NCBI GenBank assembly: GCA_039105265.1
Contig: JAPFFF010000013.1
Span: forward strand, 186,001 to 250,000
Direction: 5' to 3'
Source of the DNA: Tritrichomonas musculus
Lineage: Eukaryota; Parabasalia; Tritrichomonadida; Tritrichomonadidae
DNA length: 64,000 nucleotides
The first letter of the stretch is position 1, and every line of letters starts with the position of its first letter. The notes beneath the pieces were generated by a model. It saw only the letters and a program-made list of their open reading frames with translations, ran no database searches and was not told the origin of the DNA. Positions 42,937 through 53,029 of this stretch are shown here, piece after piece. A program made the translations under genes and the position numbers.

Positions 42937-45228
42937 ATGAACAATAACTTTGACTTTATTCAGGAATATTTAGAAAAAATGACCATAATACAAAAAAAAT
43001 TAGTCGAATTGCTAGAAAAAAGAGAAGATAATGCAATAACATCCTTCATCAATCATATTAGAGAGGACAAAACATTTGAATTCAATTCAATAATTCACTT
43101 AATTTCGGTAATATCAAATTATCATCACAGGACTTCATCTTTTTTAAGCAAAATTTACAAGATTCTTTCAGAATTAAAAAAAGATATTATAAATCATTTT
43201 TCAAATTATGAAATTTTTGTGATATTTAGAAAAAATAAACTTATTCTTCTATATCTATTGGAAGAAAAAATCCTAATTCCAGACCAAACAATTTCAAATA
43301 TTATTTCTTCGGAAAAGTACTATATTAAAAAGTATCCACACTATTTTTTGCCAGAATTTAAATCATTTTTCACAACAGAATTTATCCAACGAGTTTCTAA
43401 AGAAAGTAACGATGCTTTTCAAAAAGATCCTCAATTATTTTATCAAAAAAGAAAAAACGGCCAAAATGACGGTTATTTATATCAATTAATTCGAGATGAT
43501 TCCATTTCTGAGTTTGTAAAGCACATTACTTTTAACCACATTTCATTTACTACAGCAACCGTCAAACCGTCAATTTTTGAGACAAATTCATTTTTATTGA
43601 AAAATGAGGCGACATTAATTGAATATTCTGCTTTTTTTGGCTCGTCAAAAATTTTCAATTTTTTAGTAAATAAAAAGGCCAAAATTAAAGAATCATTATG
43701 GATGTATTCAATTTATGGTAACAATCCTTATGTCATTCATTTTCTTGAAGAAAATCATATCATCTCAGATGAGTCAGATTTTTATCAAAAAGTTTACATA
43801 AAAGCAGTTAAATGTCATCACAACGACATCATGAATTACATAAAGAATTTATATTATGAAGAACAAAAGAATAAAGATAATTTGAATGACATTATATCAG
43901 TCATTAAATATTATAATTTTGAAGCGTTTCCTTCAAATATTCTTGACTATATATCAACAGAATTTTTGATTGCCTCTCAAAATTTACCACTTTTTCAGTT
44001 ATGGTTAGAAAAACAGAAAATTGATTTAAATGGAAAAATAAATGGAAATATTTCATTTTTACAATATGCAGCTCTTGTAAATAACATAGAATTATGTCTT
44101 CTTTTGCTAAAACAACCAGAAACTGATGTCAATTTCAAGTCAGTTTGTTATCAAGAAGAAATTTTTGATAACAAAATATTAATTAGGAAATGTGAAGATG
44201 AAAAAACCGCATTAAATGAAGCAATTGAAAAAAATAATTTTGAAATTGTCTATTTTTTACTCCTTCATCCAGACATAAAAGTCAATCTTATATCCAATCA
44301 TCGCGTCATTCATTTTAATAGTAAATCAATGTCAACGATAACGGATGAGCTTACACCTTTAGAAGCTGCTATTTCAAAAGAAAATGCTGATGTAGTTAAA
44401 TTGTTATTAACAAATAAAGATATCGATATTAATCAGATAACTACCTTTTCACGTTATAACAATACTAAAAAAATTGAAGAAACAAATGAACAAAAAACAG
44501 CAATATCATATGCAATTTCTTACGACTCATTTGAAATACAAAAACTTTTGCTTGAAAGAGAAGAATTAAATATCAATATGAAACTCAGAAGTAGCACTTG
44601 TGACACAAATGAATATATTGATGGAAAAAGAGTTGATCCTTATGACAAAAATAATCAATACTTTATAAAAAAAGAAATAAAGAAAAAAATTAAAGACGAA
44701 TCATATTTGCTTCTTGCCATTCTAGATAATAAAATTGAAGTGGTAAAACTTTTGTTATCCAAAGGAATTGATGTAAATACTGAACTTATTTCTATTCAAG
44801 ATGATATTGCTATTTTGGACACAATGACAAATGGATCAAATTCAATTGATTATTCACAAAATTCTATCGATGAATATAATGATGATTTAGATGGTTTAAA
44901 TAAAAATATTGAAGTCTTTAAAATCAATGCAAAATCCAAGTTCACAAAGAAAAAAAGTCAAAAAAAGTACAATCACAAATATTTCAATATTGACAAATCA
45001 GAAAGAAAAGGAAATAAAAAACCAAAGAATAAATATTTTTTTGAAGAAATTCAACTTCATGAAAATAATTCAGAATGTGATCAAGAAGAAGAAGAAGAAG
45101 CAGTTGAAAAAATAGTATTTCAAGAAATAGATAAAATTGAATCACAATTCAGTGAGGTTATGTTCGATCAAAGAATTCAAATCAAATGTTTTTTTCTTAT
45201 GAAATTTATTATTCAAATTTTTTTTTGA
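42937..45228 (+). CDS. DUF3447-like ankyrin-repeat protein, N-terminal part
   Basis: A 763-codon frame from an ATG. Residues 1-300 form a helical head shared with the protein at 53030-55294 (QEYLEKMTIIQKKLVELLE, VKPSIFETNSFLLKNEATLIEYSAFFGS, YIKAVKCHHNDIMNYI). This is the trichomonad DUF3447-type module. Ankyrin repeats follow from about residue 370 (SFLQYAALVNNIELCLLLLK, EKTALNEAIEKNNFEIVYFL, TPLEAAISKENADVVKLLL, YLLLAILDNKIEVVKLLL). They are separated by unusually long insertions of 20-45 residues. The C-terminus is Glu/Lys-rich. The frame ends in a low-complexity Phe/Ile tail at 45228, and ankyrin coding resumes in another frame at 45449, so the gene is probably longer and split. It should be an intracellular protein-protein interaction scaffold. 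Confidence 0.75.
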   Translation: MNNNFDFIQEYLEKMTIIQKKLVELLEKREDNAITSFINHIREDKTFEFNSIIHLISVISNYHHRTSSFLSKIYKILSELKKDIINHFSNYEIFVIFRKNKLILLYLLEEKILIPDQTISNIISSEKYYIKKYPHYFLPEFKSFFTTEFIQRVSKESNDAFQKDPQLFYQKRKNGQNDGYLYQLIRDDSISEFVKHITFNHISFTTATVKPSIFETNSFLLKNEATLIEYSAFFGSSKIFNFLVNKKAKIKESLWMYSIYGNNPYVIHFLEENHIISDESDFYQKVYIKAVKCHHNDIMNYIKNLYYEEQKNKDNLNDIISVIKYYNFEAFPSNILDYISTEFLIASQNLPLFQLWLEKQKIDLNGKINGNISFLQYAALVNNIELCLLLLKQPETDVNFKSVCYQEEIFDNKILIRKCEDEKTALNEAIEKNNFEIVYFLLLHPDIKVNLISNHRVIHFNSKSMSTITDELTPLEAAISKENADVVKLLLTNKDIDINQITTFSRYNNTKKIEETNEQKTAISYAISYDSFEIQKLLLEREELNINMKLRSSTCDTNEYIDGKRVDPYDKNNQYFIKKEIKKKIKDESYLLLAILDNKIEVVKLLLSKGIDVNTELISIQDDIAILDTMTNGSNSIDYSQNSIDEYNDDLDGLNKNIEVFKINAKSKFTKKKSQKKYNHKYFNIDKSERKGNKKPKNKYFFEEIQLHENNSECDQEEEEEAVEKIVFQEIDKIESQFSEVMFDQRIQIKCFFLMKFIIQIFF

Positions 45229-45448
45229 TGTTTCAAAAACAATAATTTTTTTTGATGAAATTCACATCAATTTTTTTTTTAAATGAAATTTCACATTTTA
45301 TTAAATAGAATTAAAACATAGTTTCTATTAAATACTGTTTCAAACCAAAGTATATTTCAAATAAAATTTTAAACAAAATTAATTTTTTAAAATAAAATTC
45401 CAATGTAAAAAAATTTCATCAAATTTCAAATTTATTTTATTTTCATAA
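45229..45448. other. AT-rich interruption between two ankyrin coding blocks
   Basis: About 220 bp with repeated GAAATTTCA-like motifs and T runs. It separates two blocks of one ankyrin gene in different frames. It could be an intron, an expanded simple repeat or decay. TTTCAG occurs at 45475-45480, just inside the next block, and might be a 3' splice site. Confidence 0.4.
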
Positions 45449-46462
45449 AATTTAAAATATATAATTTCATTCAATTTCAGGTCATTTAATATTTATCGAA
45501 CTGCATTATATTTTGCTCTCAAGAAACTTAAGATCGAAATCTTTACACTTTTATTAAATCATCCAGAAACAGATATCAATAAAAAGTGTATCAATTATAC
45601 TATCTTCAAATCGACAATAAGAGAGAGCTATTCAACTAAAAATGAAAAAACAGTAATTGAAATTATACATAGACGATATGCGCAAGAGTTATTAGAACCT
45701 TTATTGAAAAGCAATAAAATTAATATGAATGAGAAAATATCATTTTATTCTATTCATTCAAAATCTGATATTTATAAAAGAGCTCAATATTATTCAATGC
45801 CTATTTGGTCGTTCATTCTTTCAAGCATTTTAGTAGACAGATTTATTGAATGTGTTCCAATTGACAAAATTAATATTGATGAGATATACATTTCAACAAG
45901 TATCACTCAAATCAGTGACTGTGATTATGAAATCATAAAAGAAGAAAAGTCAGCTTTAGAAATTGTTTATCAAAATTTGAATTGTTTTGCAGAAAGCTGT
46001 ACAGTTAGAGTTTTGGATTCATTCTTAAAAAATCTAAAAATCAACATCAACAAAAGACGCACAACTGAAAAGATAAGAGAATCAATTTCACATGATATAG
46101 TAAAAAATGTGTGCTTGAAAAGAAATTTATTGCATAGAGCAATTTTTGATAAAAAAACAAATTTAGTGAAATTTCTTTTGGAACAGCCAAATATAAAAGT
46201 GAATATTGAACAAGTGGAAAAAACAGTAACAAGAAAGATGAATAAAGAACAAATTAAGATTTTCGAAGAAACACCATTACATATTGCAGTAAAAAGGTGC
46301 CAATTTGAATGTTTTATTTTTAAATTTGATACAGAAATTATTGAGCTTTTGATGAAAAATCCTTCAATAGACCCATTTATACAAGATAGTGATGGAAAAA
46401 CACCAATGGATTTAGCAATTCGTAGTGAAATAAAAGATTTTCTTACGAAAAATATTAAATAA
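45449..46462 (+). pseudogene. C-terminal ankyrin block, no own start codon
   Basis: An open frame of about 337 codons begins after a stop at 45446-45448 and has no early ATG (first near 45725). It opens with an ankyrin repeat (YRTALYFALKKLKIEIFTLL, NHPETDINKK). It continues with degenerate repeats and ends with two clear ones (LLHRAIFDKKTNLVKFLLEQ, TPLHIAVKRCQFE) plus a final DGKTPMDLAIRSEIKDFL cap. The content continues the upstream protein. I interpret it as the 3' half of one gene, either a second exon or a frame-broken remainder. Confidence 0.6.
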
Positions 46463-47639
46463 AGAATATAGCAAGATATACATGATAAATATGTCTATGT
46501 AGATAAATAAAGCACATTTAAAAAATTTAAATAAAAATATTTATCTCTAAATTCTATTAATGAAAGATGAATACAATTATTTAAAAAAAAAAAAAAAAAT
46601 TGTTATAAAATCCATTTTGATTATCAATTTTGTTTGATATGAAATCATAATATAAAGTCTAATAAAAAACGAAAAGACACCTATAAACCATTCAATTCAA
46701 TTTTTTTTTCAATAGTTTATTAAATATCGTTGATTGAAATTTTCACTTTTTGAAAGAAGCATTTTTTTTCTAACCTCCAAAAAATATGCAGAACATCGAT
46801 CGCAGCGAATTAGACGTGAATTTTCACTAGGTATTTACTATACCCATTCATACATTAATAGTATTTATCAAGGCATTGGTGCAATAAAAATTTGGGTCTA
46901 ATTTGCAGTGTTCATTGAATTACGATCAAAACAAAATAAAAATTTAAATATAGAATTTTTTATAAACTATTGAAAATGTGTCTTATCGTTTTTGATTAGA
47001 CTTTATTAATTAATTTATATCAGATCGCCTATAAAAAATGTCATTTTAATCAGATATTCAAATAATGCCTTGACTTATGTAAAATATAAAAAAAATTTTT
47101 AATCTACTCTTTATATATTAGTTTTCTTGTTTTTTTAGGAACTTAGACAGACTTAACGTGCTTAGACATATTTATTGTTTAACTTCATATAGTTTGGTAG
47201 CTTATTTTACTTATTTTTTTTTTTTTTTTTTCTCAAATTATCGAATATCATGACAGTCTTTATATATAATACATGATGTATGAAATTGATTTAAGAATTT
47301 AAACAGATCCAAAAGTTTGAACTTATTTTTTCTTCTCAATTTTACATTGATTTTATTTAAGTTTATCCTTGCTGATGACAATAAGTCCTAGCATTCATTA
47401 TTCTTCTACATGCTTCTTCGGAGATTGAAAATTCTTTCCATAGAATCTGTTTCATTATCCCTTCTATTCTCATCCTCCAGCACGTCAATATATGAATTAA
47501 CTTTTTCCATGTTAACAATCTCTTCAATTGAAATCTCATCAAATTAATACTTTTTCCTTTAAATTTTCTTCTTTTCAGCTCCAATTAATACTTCCAAATT
47601 CTATAAAAACAATTTGCGGCCTTTGAGAATTACATTGGC
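46463..47639. other. AT-rich intergenic DNA
   Basis: No supported gene. Poly-A at about 46584-46599 and poly-T near 47216-47232. A minus-strand stretch at about 47390-47550 looks weakly coding in one frame (DEISIEEIVNMEKVNSYIDV) but is too short to assign. Confidence 0.45.
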
Positions 47640-48137
47640 TTTGTTTTTTATGATTGTCCAGAATTTACAGGTTCTTTAATTATCCCAAATTCAGTTACAA
47701 TAATTGGTATTAAGAGTTTCTCTCAATACTATGGCTTAAATGGTTCACTTAATGTTCCAAGATCTGTTTTTTAAAAAATTTCTCATAAAGATTTTGAATA
47801 TACTGAATTTAAGAAAATATTTTATGATGAAGAAAAGATATCTTGTTTAGACAATATTGGATTCATGAATGATCAAATTGAGTATGTAAATGAATTATAT
47901 CAAGATAACATTTTTTGTCCATGCGATATTCAATACAGTTCGCCAGATATTATTTTCAAATATCAAATACCAAACGAGATGGAATCAATTGAATATTCAA
48001 AGAAGAAAGAGGAGATTCAAGAATCATCCAAATGCAAATGTAGTCAAAAAACCGTTCTTCTTAATAATTCGACTAAAAAGGTTCAATTATCGAAATTACA
48101 AAGTCTAACATTATTTGTTATATGGTTGTTACAATGA
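47640..48137 (+). pseudogene. BspA-like LRR gene remnant
   Basis: The 5' part reads CPEFTGSLIIPNSVTIIGIK and GLNGSLNVPRSVF, two LRR_5 repeats in the style of the 1,376-residue protein, followed by a stop. A 90-codon frame at 47865-48137 continues with a Cys-containing segment and ends in a short hydrophobic stretch. It resembles the post-LRR end of a BspA-like protein. Most of the ectodomain is missing. Confidence 0.55.
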
Positions 48138-48356
48138 TTTTACAGATAATAATTATAATTCAATCTATAATTATTATCTGTAAAAAGTAATTTAATTATA
48201 ATGATGCTAATATCTCATTAGAAACTTCTAATATGGTTTGAATAAATTTCATATCCTAATATTTATATTTAATTTTTTTCAAATTATAATTGAATTTTTC
48301 AAATATCAAATTGAATTTTTCCACAATCAAATTGAAAAGACAATTTACCAAGCTGT
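48138..48356. other. Short AT-rich spacer
   Basis: Contains a hairpin at about 48143-48182 (CAGATAATAATTATAA with its inverse). It may relate to the end of the upstream remnant. Confidence 0.4.
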
Positions 48357-51300
48357 ATGATCCAAAGTTTCAAAGATTTTACCAAACATTTTAAAGAAAA
48401 TAAAATCACTATTTTAAACAAAAGATTTAACCACTTAATTCGTTACTATTCTTTTTATTTTTTATCTAGTGATCTAAATGTTTTTAAAGAAGACAAATTT
48501 AAACAAAATAATAACAATCTCTCTAATATATTAGTCATTGATTATTATGAAAAATCAGAAGATCGTTTTTTTATAATTGGATTAATTAATATTATAATAT
48601 TTGTTGACAAATTTTCAATAGAAACTCTTTTGAGTCTTTTTCTAGACAAACAAATTTTTTCAATTTGCATTTTACCAAATGCAAAAAAGCATTTCAAATA
48701 TATTTTCAATTTTCATTTTAACGAAATTAAATGTGATGACATTTTCCAAGAAGAAATACAACATTTCAATGAAAATTTATCAATTTCATCAAGTAACACT
48801 CGTTCAGATCGTATAATTTGGAATATAATTAAATCTTGTATTTCAGGTTGTTTAATTAAGCAAGGTTATCAAAAGTTACAAAAAAATAGATTTAATAATA
48901 TAAAAAATGTTAAGTCCATAGATACTTCAATCAAAATTTTTGAAGATGATGATTATATTAATTTACGATCAGTCGGTTTTGGCACCATTAACATAGCTCA
49001 CCTTATTTATCATATTGAAAAAGAAGAATTTTTCATTATTAAAGAAGTAAATTCATCAGATCAACATATTGAAATATTGAAAGGAAGAGAACTTGAGAAT
49101 TATAAGATACTTTGTCATCCACTTTTTCCAAAATTTTACGGAGTTACTGCCAAGAACAGATCTTTTGTTATTGAATTCATAAATGGCCCAACATTGGAAC
49201 GCATTGAATTATTGAATTTGACCGATAACGATAGGCTCACAATTATTTTTGAAATGATGATTGCTATTCAATTTATTCATTCAAATAATTATGTCTATCG
49301 TGATCTGAAGCCAAACAATGTCATAATTGATTCAAACAAAACAGCAGTTCTTGTTGATTTTGATCGAATGGTCAAATTTGATGAGAATTCAAATGAAGAA
49401 GAACGCACTGGCGATTTCAATGATCTTGAATTTCAGGCACCTGAAATTTTTAAGAGGAAATATTCATTTGCAAGTGATATTTTTTCACTTGGCAAGGTTT
49501 CTTTATATATAATGCAAGAAAGAATTCAATTAAAAACTTTCCAAGAACTTCAAAAAATGTGTAACAAATGCATCAATGTAAATGACAAAGAAAGACCATC
49601 TATTTCACAACTGATCATTGAGTTTTATATAAATTATCATTATTGCATTCAAATCGATAATGTTATTGAGCTGTTTGAAAGTCAATTAAGCAAATGCTTT
49701 GATAATGAAACATTATCTTCACTAAAAAAATTGTCGGCAAATAAAAATGATTCAGAAAAAAATTTTTTAATCGGCCTTTTTTATTATGATGGAAAATTGA
49801 TACCATCTGATGTTCAGAAAGCTTTTGAATACTTCAAATTAGCTGCAGAAAAAAATCATCCAGAAGCACAGTTTTATTTGGGAACATTATATCACAATGG
49901 AAAAGCAATTGCAAAAAATTTAATGGAAGCGAAAAAATTATATGAATTATCTGCAAATCAAGACAATGATAAAGCTCTTGTTATGCTAGGTAGACTTTAT
50001 CATAAAGGAATTGTAAAGGATTATAAAAAAGCAAAATACTACTTCAATAAAGCAATACAGTTAAAAAACGTTGAAGCTCTAATGCGTTTAGGCCAACTTT
50101 ATATAACTAAAAACAAATACTCTAAAGGCAAATTCTATTATGAAAGTGCAGCAGAACAAGGATACATTCATGCATATTATAAAATTGGAATGTTATATTT
50201 TTATAAAAAAGGTGTGGAACAAGATTATTTAAAAGCAAAAGAATATTTTGATATGGCAGCAGAACAAAATGATCCAAAAGCTTTGAATATGATAGGATAT
50301 ATGTATGACTGTGAAATTGGTGTTAAGAGAGATTATGATAAAGCAAAAGAATATTTTGAAAAAGCAGTTAAATTAGATCTAGCAGTTGCACATAATAATT
50401 TAGGAAGAATATTAGCAAATGGAAATGGAACACCACCTGATTATTTAAGAGCAAAATTACTATTTAAAAAATCATCCAAATTAGGAAATGCAAGAGGTTC
50501 ATTTCTATTGGCAGGATTATATTTTAATGGCCATGGAATCAAACAAGACTTTAAAAAAGCTATAAAATATTATAAAAAAGCTGCTGAACTAAATTTTTCC
50601 CCAGCAATCTGCTTTCTAGGTGATATTTATTATAAAGGATTGTTTGTTGAGAAAAATTACCAAATTGCAAAAGACTATTACGAAAAAGCATCCAAATTTA
50701 AAGACAATAGAGCTAGTTTCCAATTAGGAATCATGTATTATTATGGACTAGGTGTTGAACAAGACTTTTTAAAAGCAAAAGAATATTTTTTCCAATCAAT
50801 AAAATCTAATGATTTGAATTCATATTATTACCTTGGAGAATTATATAAAAAAGGAAAAGGAACAGAAATTGATTTAGATAAATCAATTGAACTTTATGCA
50901 AAATGTACATCAAAACAAGAAGATACAGTTATAATATATTATAATCAAGGAAGTGCTCATTTATACATAATTAATAATAAATTTTATTTTGCATACAACG
51001 ATCTTGGTTTGATTTATTTATTCAAATACAATGATATTATGATGGCCGAAAAAATGCTTTCAAAGGCAGGATACACCGCTTTTCCATTTGGTAAGCATAA
51101 TCTTGGTATTCTGAATGAGTTCTATTTGGGAAATCAACAGAAGGCCGATAACCTATTTGGAAATGCCAAAGAAAATTTCACTCTTACTACGTTTCATCTT
51201 GCACAAAAAGACGGAAAAAATAACAAAATTGAAGAGTCAATTAAAAAATATCATCATGTGATAAAATATGAAAATGAACTCTTAGAATACAATGGAAATT

Positions 51301-52223
51301 TTATTGATGATGAACAACTTCATGATTCAAATACATACATTTATTGTCTGTCAAATTTAAAACTTTTTCAATATTATTCAAATCCTAAAGATGGCAAGTT
51401 TCCACATTTTTTTTTAATTAATGCGATATTTAGACCTTTGTTTGGATTATTGATTAGCCAAGATCAAAATTCATATTTGTTTAAATTTGTAATTGACACA
51501 AAAGACAAAAATTTATTTTTGTCCAATTTTAAAAATTTTCTATTAAATTTCCCTTTCTATGGAGATAAGAAGTTGACTGAAGGAAATGGATGGGAAATCA
51601 TAAAGCAAAAATCTAATGCAAAAATAATAAAAATTGTTATTGAACATAAAAATCGAAACATTTCATTGTATGATGAAATTACAAATAATTCTGACTTTAT
51701 AGATTTTGAAACGAAAATTAAAACTATTTTCGAAGGAATAAATAAAAACAGAAATAGCTCATGCAAATCAATTGAAATTATAGATAAATTCGATATAAAT
51801 AAAGAAATAAAGAATAAAGAAATTGATAATATGCAATTACAAGAAGATTTGCTTGATAAAAAGAATCAAATGAAAAGTCAAGTAAGAGTAAGCTCTGATG
51901 CTCATAATTCTTGTAATACAAATAATGAAAAATGTCACATAAAGACATGCGTGATTTCTTCATACCAAGATGATATAGGACGTTATCTTGAATATCCAGA
52001 ATGCTTGGAAGACTTACTAATTCAAAGTATCCCACAAACTAGAGAAATCATTGATGAACTAATAAAAGATATGATGGGAAATATATACATGAAACCTTAT
52101 TCGATTCTTTTTGGTAGAATTGGTGAAGAAACCACGGCGATTCAAAATCAAAAACATCATAGAATAGATAATCAAAAAAATATTGATTCAAACTTTTATG
52201 ATGGCTTTGAATTAAATGCTTAA
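48357..52223 (+). CDS. Protein kinase-like domain fused to Sel1 repeats
   Basis: A 1,288-residue intact protein from an ATG. Residues 1-190 are an unassigned head. A kinase fold spans about 200-430: a Gly-loop relic (SVGFGTINIA), Lys in FFIIKEV (about K229), YRDLKPNNV at 314-322 where Tyr replaces the usual His of HRD, DFD at 334-336 instead of DFG, and APE at 361-363. The catalytic Asp and Lys are present, so activity is possible but not assured. From about 450 to 850 there are ten or more Sel1/TPR-like repeats of 36 residues (AFEYFKLAAEKNHPEAQFYL). The remaining 400 residues are unassigned. Trichomonads encode many such kinase-Sel1 fusions, probably signalling scaffolds in the cytosol. No signal or TM is seen. 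Confidence 0.85.
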   Translation: MIQSFKDFTKHFKENKITILNKRFNHLIRYYSFYFLSSDLNVFKEDKFKQNNNNLSNILVIDYYEKSEDRFFIIGLINIIIFVDKFSIETLLSLFLDKQIFSICILPNAKKHFKYIFNFHFNEIKCDDIFQEEIQHFNENLSISSSNTRSDRIIWNIIKSCISGCLIKQGYQKLQKNRFNNIKNVKSIDTSIKIFEDDDYINLRSVGFGTINIAHLIYHIEKEEFFIIKEVNSSDQHIEILKGRELENYKILCHPLFPKFYGVTAKNRSFVIEFINGPTLERIELLNLTDNDRLTIIFEMMIAIQFIHSNNYVYRDLKPNNVIIDSNKTAVLVDFDRMVKFDENSNEEERTGDFNDLEFQAPEIFKRKYSFASDIFSLGKVSLYIMQERIQLKTFQELQKMCNKCINVNDKERPSISQLIIEFYINYHYCIQIDNVIELFESQLSKCFDNETLSSLKKLSANKNDSEKNFLIGLFYYDGKLIPSDVQKAFEYFKLAAEKNHPEAQFYLGTLYHNGKAIAKNLMEAKKLYELSANQDNDKALVMLGRLYHKGIVKDYKKAKYYFNKAIQLKNVEALMRLGQLYITKNKYSKGKFYYESAAEQGYIHAYYKIGMLYFYKKGVEQDYLKAKEYFDMAAEQNDPKALNMIGYMYDCEIGVKRDYDKAKEYFEKAVKLDLAVAHNNLGRILANGNGTPPDYLRAKLLFKKSSKLGNARGSFLLAGLYFNGHGIKQDFKKAIKYYKKAAELNFSPAICFLGDIYYKGLFVEKNYQIAKDYYEKASKFKDNRASFQLGIMYYYGLGVEQDFLKAKEYFFQSIKSNDLNSYYYLGELYKKGKGTEIDLDKSIELYAKCTSKQEDTVIIYYNQGSAHLYIINNKFYFAYNDLGLIYLFKYNDIMMAEKMLSKAGYTAFPFGKHNLGILNEFYLGNQQKADNLFGNAKENFTLTTFHLAQKDGKNNKIEESIKKYHHVIKYENELLEYNGNFIDDEQLHDSNTYIYCLSNLKLFQYYSNPKDGKFPHFFLINAIFRPLFGLLISQDQNSYLFKFVIDTKDKNLFLSNFKNFLLNFPFYGDKKLTEGNGWEIIKQKSNAKIIKIVIEHKNRNISLYDEITNNSDFIDFETKIKTIFEGINKNRNSSCKSIEIIDKFDINKEIKNKEIDNMQLQEDLLDKKNQMKSQVRVSSDAHNSCNTNNEKCHIKTCVISSYQDDIGRYLEYPECLEDLLIQSIPQTREIIDELIKDMMGNIYMKPYSILFGRIGEETTAIQNQKHHRIDNQKNIDSNFYDGFELNA

Positions 52224-52440
52224 TTTCATTATATTATATAAATAAGATATAAAGATGGCGGAAAAAACCGTCGACGAAGGAAATAAATGTCGACTCTGGC
52301 TCTGTGGTTAAGATTATCTCCTGAATTTTTTTTTATAAAAAAATTTTTTATATAACGTTTTTTAATCAAAAAATTAATTTGATCGTTAAGGACAAAATTG
52401 TTGGATTTTGACCACAACTTTTTCAAAAATTGCTTATTGA
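52224..52440. other. Short spacer with a GC-richer patch
   Basis: GTCGACGAAGG and GTCGACTCTGG near 52270-52300 stand out from the AT background. A tRNA-like start (GGCTCTGTGGTTAAG) does not fold further. No feature called. Confidence 0.35.
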
Positions 52441-52830
52441 AACTTATATTCTATTTCGCTGCATTCAAAGGTCACATAGATATAGTTGAATTACTACTAA
52501 AACAAGAAGGAATTGATATCAACTTCGAAGATGTTTGAATGCCAAAACATTCATTGAATTCAAAACTAACCTTTTCATCGAATTGAAAAATACAATCATT
52601 TATGGAATTGAACACAAAAGTTTAACAAGACTCCATTAATATTAGCTGCAGCAGGAGGCCTTCCAAAGATGGTTGAATTATTTTTACAGCAGAAAGGAAT
52701 CCTGCTCATCTACCGCCCAATTTGAACGCAAAAAAATTCATGAAATTCAAATCTATCTTTTTTTCATTTTATTGGAACATTAAAATTTTTCATTATATTT
52801 GAAAATAACAATCATTTATGATTTTTTCTT
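52441..52830 (+). pseudogene. Ankyrin-repeat gene fragment with repeated inserts
   Basis: Two ankyrin repeats are readable: FYFAAFKGHIDIVELLLKQE with GIDINFEDV, and KTPLILAAAGGLPKMVELFL. After each comes a ~100-bp non-coding insert. Both inserts start with TTGAA(T/C)GC and run through ATTCAT-GAA-TTCAAA to a shared AACAATCATTTATG-like end. Frame breaks and stops make this a relic. Confidence 0.6.
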
Positions 52831-53029
52831 TCAATTTTTGAATAGTCTTTTTTGGTTTGAATATTTTTTTGTTTGGACTTCCTTTTTTTTAAAAAAAATA
52901 TTTTCTATAATTTGATTATAATGCAAAATATAAAAATATGATCGTTTTCAAAAAGTTTTCATTTTTCCGGGCAAACTGAGCTCCAACAAATTCACAAGAA
53001 AATTTATTTCATTCAATATTTTTAAAAAA

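Noticed and set aside
47363-47584. 73-codon minus-strand frame
   Set aside because: Basic, repetitive translation with no family; another frame of the same strand looks slightly more coding but is broken.
52255-52330. Possible tRNA (GGCTCTGTGGTTAAG...)
   Set aside because: A D-arm-like start is present, but no anticodon or T arm follows and the downstream DNA is poly-T.
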